Positions 55,330 to 64,000 of a DNA stretch of 64,000 nucleotides are shown here, in pieces. Position numbers and translations under genes: made by a program. This DNA comes from Ailurus styani (lineage: Eukaryota; Chordata; Mammalia; Carnivora; Ailuridae): contig LNAC01000279.1 of NCBI GenBank assembly GCA_002007465.1, positions 1,068,108 to 1,132,107 on the forward strand. The letters are read 5' to 3'. Each line of letters opens with the position of its first letter. Within the stretch, counting starts at the first letter, position 1. The notes under the pieces were generated by a model. It was not told the DNA's origin and made no database searches. It worked only from the letters and a program-made list of their open reading frames with translations.

Positions 55330-58140
55330 TGATGCCAAATAACCTCAAGTCCACCATCTTAACCATTCTTAAGCGCACAGTTCAGCGGGGCTAAGTACCT
55401 CCTCAGTGTTGTGCATCCATCCTCACAGCCCATCTCCGGGACTCTTCTCATTCCCAGGAACATGAAACCCTGTCCCCATGAACACGGCCTCGCCAGCCCC
55501 TTACCCCCCGGCCCCGGCCCCCCCCACTTCCACCTTCTGTCTCTGAAGTACCTCGTGCCAGTGGAGTCATGCAGTGGTTGTGTTTTGTGACTGGCTGGTG
55601 TTGCTCCCCACGATGTCCTCATACTTCCTCTGCTGAAGTCAGACCTGCTTCCCTTTTAAGGCTGAGTGCGGTTCCCTGCGGGGCTGGACCACCTGTGGCC
55701 GATCTGTTCATCTCTCGGTGGACATCTGGGTTCTTCTGCCTTGTAGCTCTTGTGAATAACGCTGCTGTGAACACGACTGTATACATATCTCTTCGAATGC
55801 CTGCCTTCAGTTCCTTTGAACATGTACTCGTATAATTACTGGATAGTATAAAAAATAAATAAATAAGTAAGTAAACAAAAAAATTACTGGATCGTATGGT
55901 AATTCCACTGTTAATTTTTTTGAAGAACCACCCTACTAATTTCCACAGCGGCTGTGCTGTTTCGTGTTCCCACTCCAACGCACAAAGCCTTCAAGTTCAA
56001 CACATTATCATTAACCCTTGAAACCTTCTCCTTGTTATGTATATATCATATGTACTGTCTCCTCGTTGGGCTTATATTTACCTAAGTATTGTACATACTA
56101 TATATTTCTCCTAATGGGTGCAAGCTGGCTTGTCCTTGTAGTTTGGATTTGCATTTCTCTAATGATGAGTGATGTTGAGCATCTTTTCATGTGCTCATGG
56201 GTCACAGAATTTGTGCATCTTTTTTGGAAAAACATCTATTCAAGTCTTTTGCTCATTTTTGAATTGGGTTGTTTGGCTTTTTTGTTACTGAGTTTTGGGA
56301 GTTCTCATGCATTTTAGATATTAATCCCTGATTGGAACATGATTTTCAAATGTTTTCTCCCATTTCTTTGGGTTACCTTTTATTCTCCATCGGTATTGTC
56401 TTTCGATGCAAAAATATTTAAAAATTTTCATGAAGTACAATTTTTGTATTTTTTTTAATGTTGCCTATGCCTCTGGTATCATATCCAGGAAATCACTGTG
56501 AAATCCAACATTGCAAAGCTTTCATCCTACATTTTCTTCCAAGAATTAAATAGTTTTGGGCCTTCCATTTAGGTCCTGGATCCATTTTGAGTTCATTTTT
56601 GTGTGTGGTGTGACGTAGGGGTCCCCCTTCATTCTTTTGCACGTGGGTCGCCAGTTTTCCCAGCACCGTTTGTTGAAAAGACTGTCCGGGGTGCCTGAGT
56701 GGCTCAGTTGGTTAAGCACCTGCCTTCGGCTCAGGTCATGATCCTGGAGTCCCAAGATCAAGTCCCGCATCGGGCTCCCAGCTCAGCGGGGAGTCTGCTT
56801 CTCCCTCTGACCTTCTCCCTTCTCATGCTCCCTCTCTCGCCTTCTCTCTCTCCCCCAAATAAATAAATCAAATATTTAAAGAGAAGAAAAGAAAAGCCTG
56901 TCCTTTCTCCACTGAATGGACTTGGTGCCCTTGTGAAAAATGATTTGACCTAATACGTGAAGGTTTATTCCCAGACTCTGTTCTATTCCATTAGTCTATG
57001 TGTCCCTCCGTTTTTACATCAGTACCACCCTGTGTTGGTTACTGCATCTTTGTTTGAAATCAGGAGGTATGAGTCCTCTGGCTTTGTTTTTTTGGGATTG
57101 TTTTGGCAATGCAGGGCCCCTTAAGATTCCATGTGAGTGTGAGGGGTTTTATCTCTCTGTAAATAACGTCACTGGGATCTCAATAGTGATCGCATTACAC
57201 CTGCAGATTGCTTTGGGTACTATCGACATCGTAACAATATTGAGCCTTGTAACCCATGCACGTGGACTGTCTTTCCATTTATTTATGTCTTCTTTACCGA
57301 CTCTCAGCAACGTTTTATAGTTTCCAATGGACAGGACTTTCCCTCCTTGGTCAATTTCTTTTATTTTATTCTTTTCTGATGCAACCGTAAATGGAATTAT
57401 TTTTACAATTTCCTTTTTGGGTTGTTCATTGTGTATAGAAATGCAGCTGATTTTTGTGTGTTGACTTCGTATCTTGTCATTTTTCTAAATTCATTTACTA
57501 GTACTAACAGGTCTTTAGGATTTTCTATGTAAAAGGTCATAACATCTGTGAGCAGAAGTGATGTTACTTCTTCCTTTCCAATGTAGACTGCTTTTATTTA
57601 TTTTGTTGTCCAGCTGCTCTCCTAGCACCTCCTGTACTGTGGTGAATAGAAGCAGCATCTCTGCCTCGTTCCTGATCTCAGAGGACAAGCTCTGTCTCTC
57701 CCCGTTGACTGTAATCTTTGCTGTGGGGCTTTCATGTATATATTTTATTAGGCTGAGGTAGTTCCTGCTCTTCCTAGTTTGTCAAGTGTTTTCATCATGA
57801 AAGTGTGTTGAATTTTGTCAAATGCTTTTTTGGTATCAATTGAGATGAGCCGGTACTGTTTTCTTTCTTCTGGTAACACGGGGTTTTATATGAACAAATT
57901 TTCATATGTGGAACCATCCTTGGATTCCAGAAATGTGTCCTTCTTGGTCATGGTGTGTGTGACCCCTCTCACTGTGCTGCTGAATTCAGTTTCCTAGTTT
58001 CTATTGAGGACTTTGGCATCATTGTTCGTACGGGATATTGGTTTGAGGTTTTCTGTTCTTGTCATGTCTCTACCTAGCTTTGTTGTCAGGGTGACGTAAG
58101 CCTCATAGAATGAATTGGGGAGTGTTCCTCCTGTTTGATT
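55330..58140 (-). mobile_element. Ancient L1 (L1M type), minus strand
   Basis: Antisense from the L1 3' end (CACCATCTTAACCATTCTTAAGC near 55351) through ORF2 to the start of the reverse transcriptase (CTCATAGAATGAATTGGGGAG near 58100). A CanSINE lies at 56694-56878. Confidence 0.85.
56694..56878 (+). mobile_element. CanSINE
   Basis: Plus-strand head GGGGTGCCTGAGTGGCTCAG with a CAAATAAATAAATC tail. Confidence 0.93.
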
Positions 58141-58149
58141 ATTTAAAAA

Positions 58150-60620
58150 AAACTTACAGTAAACTAGGAATAATTGAAAAAACTGTTAACCTGTTTCAAG
58201 GCATCTGTGAAAAACTTATAGCCAACACCATACTGAATTGTAAAAGACTGAGAGCTTTCCTCTAAAGCTCAGGGAAAAGATACAGATGTGCTCTCTCACT
58301 GATCCTACTCAACATCATGCTGAAGTCCTACCTGGGCAACCAGCAAGAAAAAGAAATCCAAGCCATACATGTTGGACATTAAGACATGCAATCTATTCAC
58401 AGAGGACGAGTGTCCACATAGAAAACCCTCTAGAATCTACAAAAATCTCCTAGAAATATAAGAGAGTTTAGCAAGGTTGAAGTATGCAAGCCTAAAATAA
58501 TTAAAATTAATTGCATTTCAATATAATAGCAATAAATAATTGGAATTGAAAAATGTTGTTTAAAGGTGTGATTTACAACAGAATAAATAATGAAAACTTA
58601 GGTATAAACCTCAGGGAATAGGTACATAATGAGAACTATAAAAATACTGATGAAAGAAACTTAACAAGTCATAAGTAAATGGAGAGCTAAACCATGTTCA
58701 CAAGTTGGAATATTGCTATGATGTCAGTGACCTCTAGAGTCGTCTGTAGATTCAAGACAATCCCAATCCACGCCCCAGTTGCAGCTTTTTGTCGACACGA
58801 ACAAGCTAATTCTAAAATTATTTGGAAAGGAAAGGAGCTCAAATATCCAAACCATGTGAAAATGAAGAACAAAGTTGGAGGACTTCACTACCGGACTTCA
58901 AGATTTTCTATAAAGCCACAGTAACCAAGACGATGTGATGTTGGCAAAGGGATAGAAGCAGGCAGATTTATGAAACAGACACACAGACCCCCACGAATAC
59001 AGTCACCGAGTTTTGACAAAATACTTGCAGAGGCAAGTTCAAGAGACAGAAGTGTACTTGAAACGACCAGATGTCCAAATCCAAATCCAAAAAAAGGAGC
59101 CTTGACCCATAGCTCACGTTTAGTGTCAAAACTTCACAAAAATTGATCACAGCCCTAAATGTAAGTTGCAAACATTTTAGACTTTTAGAAGAAAACAGAA
59201 GAAAATTATGACCTTGCATTAGGCAGAGTACTTAGGATTATAACTGAGAGCATGATCTGAAAAAGAAGAAAATTGATAAAGTGGTCTCTACCCATCTTAA
59301 ACCCGGTTGCTCTTCAAACAACACCGGCAAAAGCCTGAGAAGAGAAGCCACGGAGTAGCAGCAAATACTCGCAAGTCAAGCCTGAGCCACAGGCGGCGTG
59401 CCCTTGAGCAACACTGGCTTTGGCTTGGACCGCGAGCGCCCACTCGGATGGGGGTTTTCCCAGTAAACCCGTACCCTACTGTGCACATGTTCTCTCTTCC
59501 TGATGATCTTCCTAAGAGCATTTTCTTCTCTAGCTCATTTATTGTAAGAATGCAAGTATGTGTCTGTCGACACGGCGTTCCCTGTAGAACTTCTGGTCAA
59601 CAGGAGGCTGTTGGCAGTTCTGTTCCTGGGGGGCATACACATTTGTACACACAAGTGTTCGACGTGAGCAGGTTGGTGCCCTGACGCCCACCTTATTCAA
59701 AGTCCAAAGGCACTCATCTCCAAAATGCATAAAGAGCTCTCAAAATTCAAGATCAAGAAAACCTTTAAAAAGGAAGGGGCCTGAACACTTGAAGAAATAC
59801 CGAAAAGACACGTGGATGGCAAATAAGCATTAAAAAGATGAATTGCACCATTGGTCATCAGGGAAGTGCAAATTCAACCCCCAAGGAGGTACCCTTACGT
59901 GCCTTTGAGAATGGCTAAAATGGCAAAGCCCGAGCAGGGGTTTGCCGGTAAGGGCGTGGAGGAGGGACGAGGTCGAGCGACACTGGTGGAGACGCGACGT
60001 GGTTCAGCCACTTTGGAAACCATCTTGGCAAGAAAGCTCGTTCAAGAATCTCAACACAGCATAGGCATCAGGACAATGCAAGTTAAACTACAATAAGATA
60101 CCACTGCACAGCTATTAGAATGGCCAATATTGAACAAAAAAACTGACAACTTCAAGGGCCGGCAAGTATGCAGAGCCACGAGAACTCCCGTATGCCCTGG
60201 TGGGAACGCAGAGTGGAGCGGACAATTGGCAAAGTCATTTGGCAATTTCTGACCATATTGCACATGCCCTTAGCCCATGACCCAGCGAGCCCACCCCTAG
60301 GTGTTTATCCTGGAGAAACAAAAATTCACTGCCAGGCAAAAACCGGTACGCAATGCTGCAGCCCCTTTGTTTGTTCATAACTCTCCGAAACAGGAAGCAA
60401 AGGAAACGTCCTTCACCCATTGGCAGAATCTCCAAATTGTGGCCCATGCCCTCAGCGGAACGCACTCAGAATAAAGAGGGAACGACTGATGTGCCCACAG
60501 CACGCAGGAAGCCCGAGCACATTTTGCTGAACAAAAGAAGCCAGACCCCAAAGGCAGCACACTCTACTTATAGAACATTCTGGAAAAGTCACAAGTGTAG
60601 TGATGGAGAGTCAGTGGCCA
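58150..60620 (+). mobile_element. Ancient L1, plus strand, ORF2 second half to 3' end
   Basis: Sense L1: AAACTAGGAATAATTG at 58162, AAAGACTGAGAGCTTTCCTC near 58242, ATTCTAAAATTATTTGGAAAGG near 58809, and the ORF2 C-terminal part to about 60350. Interrupted by a small DNA transposon at about 59396-59690. No frame survives. Confidence 0.8.
59396..59690 (+). mobile_element. Nonautonomous Tigger/MER44-type element nested in L1
   Basis: Begins near GTGCCCTTGAGCAACACTGG and includes GAGCATTTTCTTCTCTAGCTC, TTATTGTAAGAATGCAAG and GGTCAACAGGAGGCTGTTGG. These match, in order, a short mammalian DNA transposon whose ends resemble CAGTTGACCCTTGAACAAC. The family label is from memory. Confidence 0.65.
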
Positions 60621-61520
60621 TGGGGGTTTGGGGAGAAGGGAGGTGTTGCTAGGTTGGGGAGCACCAGGGGCCTTCTGCATGGCCCAGGGGTGGTGCGTGG
60701 GTGACCGCTAGGCTCAGAGTGCGTTCCACGTAGAGGGAGGTGGGGAGGACGGTGAGCAGCTGCTTGGCTCTGTTGGGTCAAGCGGGCGAAATTCCTCTTC
60801 CTGAAGATGTTACGCCCTACAATCTGCTTTTTGCTGATTTTTTTTTTTTGCTCTTGATTATTTTTTATATTCTACTTCTCTTCGGTTTTGCATTGAATCT
60901 GCTGGACCAGGTGGTCCCGAGATGCTTCCGTGGATGGTGTTTGAGTGTCGGTTTTCCAGAACAGCTCTAGTATTGGAAGGGCTTTACCTTCCGCACACCG
61001 GGCGGTTGCACGGAGTCCGTGTCCAACCCCTCCCCTGCCAACTTTGGAGATGAGGTCGCACATCTTCACTGAGTGGCAGGGCGATGCCGACCTCTCGGAA
61101 GCATCTAGGCTGTTGGGGTCTGGTGAGAGGGCTCACCCGCGTGCCGACAGTGCACCGCTTTCTGTTCGTCTCATCCCACGTTTGCTCAGAACCCCACATG
61201 GTGACCGCGCGCCCCCATGCAGCCCTCTGTGTGGGGCACGCCCTGCAGCCGAGGAGCACACCTGTCCCGGGTTTGCGTCCTGCCTGCTCCCCGGGACTGG
61301 CATCCGCAGCCCTTGCTCCACACGGGGACACCTGAGAGCAGGACGCAGTGCACAGCCAGCCCCCCCGGGCTTCAGGACTCTGGGTTGTCCCCACGCTGTT
61401 TCCTCGAAGACCTAAATAAAGTCAGGGGCCACCTCGTCCTCAACCAGGACAGGCGTTTTACAAGCAGAAAATTCTCTTGTGTAAATAAACCAGCAGTAAT
61501 AAGCATTCCCAGCACTCAGT
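60621..61520. other. Distal upstream region of gene 6
   Basis: No gene recognised. GC-rich around 61000-61400, with unremarkable open frames. Confidence 0.4.
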
Positions 61521-61522
61521 CA

Positions 61523-61542
61523 AAACACCAACAAGGAAAGGG
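61523..61542 (+). promoter_or_regulatory. Shared KAP upstream element (gene 6 copy)
   Basis: AAACACCAACAAGGAAAGGG, one extra A compared with genes 2 and 4, 44 bp upstream of TATA. Confidence 0.55.
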
Positions 61543-61585
61543 AAGTCTCACGGAGACTCTTGCTGACAACACACACGCTGGAGGG

Positions 61586-61593
61586 TATAAAAG
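61586..61593 (+). promoter_or_regulatory. TATA box of gene 6
   Basis: TATAAAAG in GAGGGTATAAAAGCC, 87 bp before the ATG, followed by the CACACT-repeat 5'UTR. Confidence 0.9.
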
Positions 61594-61672
61594 CCGACAG
61601 GCAGCTTGAACACCTCACACACTCACACTCACACTCACACTCACACCCTCCTCCAGCCCCACCGCCCCCATC

Positions 61673-62458
61673 ATGGCCGCGTCCACCCTGTCCATCTGCT
61701 CCAGCGACCGGAGCTACGGCAGCCGCGTCTGCCTGCCCGGCTCCTGGGACTCCTGCCCCGACTCCTCCTGGCAGGTGGATGACTGCCCCGAGAGCTGCTG
61801 CGAGCCCCCCTGCTGCGCCCCCACCTGCCTGACCCTCCTCTGCACCCCTGCCAGCTGCGGGACCAGCCCCTGCCAGCCAGCCTGCACCAGCTCCTGCCCC
61901 TGCCAGGAAGACTGCTGTGTGTCTGTCTGCTGCAAGCCCGTCTGCTGCACCCCTGTCTGCTGCAAGCCCGTCTCCTGCACCCCTGCCTGCTGCCAGGCCT
62001 CTCCCTGCTCAGCCTCCTCATGCTGCCAGCAGTCTAGCTGCCAGCCCTCCTGTTGCATCTCCTCCCCCTGCCAGGAAGACTGCTCTGTGTCTCTCTGCTG
62101 CAAGCCCATCTGCTGCACCCCTGTCTGCTGCAAGCCCGTCTGCTGCACCCCTGTCTGCTGCAAGCCCGTCTGCTGCACCCCTGTTTGCTGCCAGGCCTCC
62201 CCCTGCTCAGTCTCCCCCTGCTGCCAGCCCAGCCCCTGCTCCTCGTCCTGCTGCAGACCCTCCTCCTGCGTGTCCCTGCTCTGCCGGCCCGTGTGCAGGC
62301 CCGCCTGCTGCGTGCCCACCTCCCCCTGCTGTGCCCCCGTCTCCTCCTGCCAGCCCAGCTGCTGCCGCCGGGCCTCCTGCGTGTCCCTGCTGTGCCGCCC
62401 CGTGGGCTCCCGCCAAGTCTGCTGCGTGCCCGCCTCGGCCCAGAAGTCCTGCTGCTGA
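61673..62458 (+). CDS. KRTAP10: Keratin-associated protein, KRTAP10 type (gene 6, 261 aa)
   Basis: A complete single-exon frame, ATG 61673 to TGA 62458. The start context is CCCATCATGG rather than the CCCACCATGG of genes 2-5, still with A at -3 (the ATCATGG form) and G at +4. The N-terminus is [20 protein letters not shown], with SICSS in place of SVCSS. There are two repeat blocks: [23 protein letters not shown] and, after CQEDCSVSL, three decapeptides. The C-terminal block has CVPTSPCCAPVSSC and ends QKSCC. Like gene 5 it lacks one CCAPTCC unit near the N-terminus, which makes gene 5 its closest relative at that end, while the CSVSLCC middle resembles gene 3. It is a hair-shaft matrix protein by family. 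Confidence 0.97.
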   Translation: MAASTLSICSSDRSYGSRVCLPGSWDSCPDSSWQVDDCPESCCEPPCCAPTCLTLLCTPASCGTSPCQPACTSSCPCQEDCCVSVCCKPVCCTPVCCKPVSCTPACCQASPCSASSCCQQSSCQPSCCISSPCQEDCSVSLCCKPICCTPVCCKPVCCTPVCCKPVCCTPVCCQASPCSVSPCCQPSPCSSSCCRPSSCVSLLCRPVCRPACCVPTSPCCAPVSSCQPSCCRRASCVSLLCRPVGSRQVCCVPASAQKSCC

Positions 62459-62772
62459 CGGGGCCGTTCCCTCAGGGCCAGCTGGGCTCAGGACCCACCC
62501 AGTGAAGGTGGTCCTCTCAGCACCCCCTCCGTCCAGTCCTGACCTGTGTTAGGTGGCTGCCCACACCCAAGACGGGGTCTCCCCATGTGTCCACTCTGCT
62601 GACCTGACCTTGACGTCCTAGCTCCCGAGAACGCTGACCCTGCTGCTCCCCGGGGCTCCCGCTCCCAGGAGGGGCCTCCGCGTCTTCTGGGTCCCCTGTG
62701 CTTCGCTCCCACTTTCTTGGCTCGGGTCCCTTGGCCTCAACTGCCGACCTGTCAGCACCTCCTCAGCACCCC

Positions 62773-62778
62773 AATAAA
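62773..62778 (+). terminator. Poly(A) signal of gene 6
   Basis: AATAAA, 315 nt after the stop, in the same context as genes 3 and 5. Confidence 0.9.
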
Positions 62779-63539
62779 CTCACTCACCCACAGATCTGCT
62801 TCCTTTCCTCTGACCCTCACGGGGGTGGGGGGGTCCCAGGGGTGTGACCAGACATGGGTCTCCTCCAGCGGGGAACACTTCTAGGAAGGAGGGACTGAGA
62901 AATCCCACAGGGCCAGGCCCGGGGTGGGAGCCACGCCCTCGCCCAGGAAGGTCAGGGCTGCTGGGCCCTGCGTGCCCAAAGGCAGAACCCGGGGACGTGG
63001 GGCTTCCCGTCCCAACAGGGCCGTGGCTGTGACGTCAGTGTCCCTTCCTGGGCCCTTGTCACATGTGCCCAGCCACCACCATGAGCATTTCGTCCTGACG
63101 TTGTGGCTCTTGGCTTCCACGCTCCGCCGCCTCCCGGAGAGTTGCCACGTGGGAGAGATGGCTCGCGTACCGTGGGAGGCACGTCCAGGTGCCACGTCCC
63201 AGCCCGGAAGCCGACGGGGCCGCCGAGTGCCCTCAGCACCACGGGCCGTGTGACCCAACGATGCCAAGTGCGTTTTCCTGGGTGAGGAGTCAGGTCGCAC
63301 ACGAGGCCTGCGGCCGCTTTAACTGGATTAGTGGCCTCGTTGCCTGGGAGGGGGTGACCGTTCCAGGAGACCGAGGCTGCTGGCGACTCTACGGCCTGAG
63401 CTTCCACACCCGCTCGAGCGCCCAGCTGGGGCCGGGAGCCGGGCCAGGGCTCCTCCGACGCTGGTCAGCTGTGAGTGGTCTGAGCTGGCAGGCGAGGTGC
63501 CGCTGTCCCCACCGTCGGGGACTTTCCCATCTGGCCCAG
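62779..63539. repeat. Duplicated flank downstream of gene 6
   Basis: To about 63022 this is almost identical to 54059-54303 after gene 5. Beyond GGGCCGTG the two diverge, and 63023-63539 is unique GC-rich sequence. Confidence 0.8.
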
Positions 63540-64000
63540 CCCCGGCGCCCCCGTTCCAGGCTCTGTCTCTGCACGTGGTGCCCTGGGCCCCTCACGGAGT
63601 GGGCCCGTGCGGCCGTGTCCTGTGAGACGGGCTGCCCTCCCTCCGTGTGACGGCCTCTGGGGTCCTCGGTGCGGATGCTGCACTCGTGTCCAAGGCTGAG
63701 TCACCGTGCCTCGTACGGCAGACCATGGTCGCCTGGGCCGCTTCTGCGCGTGAGCGCGTGGGGACGATGGGGGCCGCACGTGGCGCCGCTCCCGACCCCC
63801 AGCCGTCCGGCCGGCACCGGCCCCGAGAGGGCTGGCCGGCTCCCGCGCTGGTCCTCCGAGGGTGTTCCCGGGGCCCGGCGCTGTTCTCCGCAACAGCTAC
63901 ATCGAGCGGCACCCGCTCCCCCGAGGGCGCGCCTGCACTCCCCGTTCCCGGGTCCCCACACCCTCGCCAGCGCGCTCGCCTGGCCGCGTGAGAGTGGCCG
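63540..64000 (-). mobile_element. Possible GC-shifted ancient L1 3' fragment
   Basis: Weak but ordered similarity to the old antisense L1 3' text at about 55560-55990: GAGTGGGCCCGTGCGGCCGTG, GTGAGACGGGCTG, GGCTGAGTCACCGTGCC and CCACACCCTCGCCAGC. Many A/T positions are replaced by C/G. This is an inference and could be chance in GC-rich DNA. Confidence 0.35.

Overview
This is nuclear DNA of a placental mammal, most likely a caniform carnivore. Seventeen insertions are lysine-tRNA-derived CanSINEs with the carnivore 'GGCGCCTGGGTGGCTCAG' head, the A/T-rich tail and, in several cases, clear target-site duplications. The young L1 copies also look like carnivore L1s. The genes present are keratin-associated proteins (KAPs) of the high-sulphur KRTAP10 family plus one coding exon of TSPEAR. 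In human the KRTAP10/KRTAP12 cluster is also nested in TSPEAR introns, so this is the orthologous locus (human chr21q22.3).

Layout. Six single-exon KRTAP10-type genes: gene 1 (732 to 1, minus, runs off the left edge), gene 2 (14785-13802, minus), gene 3 (19236-20006, plus), gene 4 (47871-48731, plus), gene 5 (52884-53739, plus, split by an assembly N) and gene 6 (61673-62458, plus). A TSPEAR exon (35379-35599, plus) lies between genes 3 and 4, so genes 1-3 sit in the intron upstream of it and genes 4-6 in the intron downstream. Between the genes are: a full-length, SINE-riddled L1 with an 18-bp target-site duplication (1293-9409); a 5'-truncated younger L1 (about 36946-41275); several ancient L1 blocks (about 9640-12400, 21241-24480, 26527-28250, 29830-30180, 41285-44450, 45950-46890, 55330-60620 and a GC-shifted one at the right edge); Tigger-type DNA transposon fossils; and probable LTR-type and MIR fossils.

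How the genes work. Each KAP gene has a TATA box 83-92 bp before its ATG. Genes 2-6 have a 5'UTR made mostly of CACACT-like repeats, a conserved ATGGCCGCNTCC start and a protein of Cys-rich pentapeptides ([15 protein letters not shown]). Such proteins are cross-linked to hair keratin intermediate filaments in the hair shaft. Genes 2, 4, 5 and 6 share a 19-20 bp element upstream of TATA, and genes 3, 5 and 6 share a 3'UTR and downstream flank, so the cluster grew by segmental duplication. TSPEAR is an unrelated secreted protein (laminin G/thrombospondin N-terminal-like domain plus EAR repeats) that hosts the KAP genes in its introns.

Assembly caveat. There are three single-base Ns (24513, 53466, 54475). 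Each is followed by a second copy of nearby upstream sequence, the signature of overlapping contig ends joined without merging. One breaks gene 5. I found no unknown defence or mobile system. The most useful observations are the TSPEAR exon, the false duplications, and the shared promoter element whose spacing in gene 4 is altered by a (CA)28 tract.
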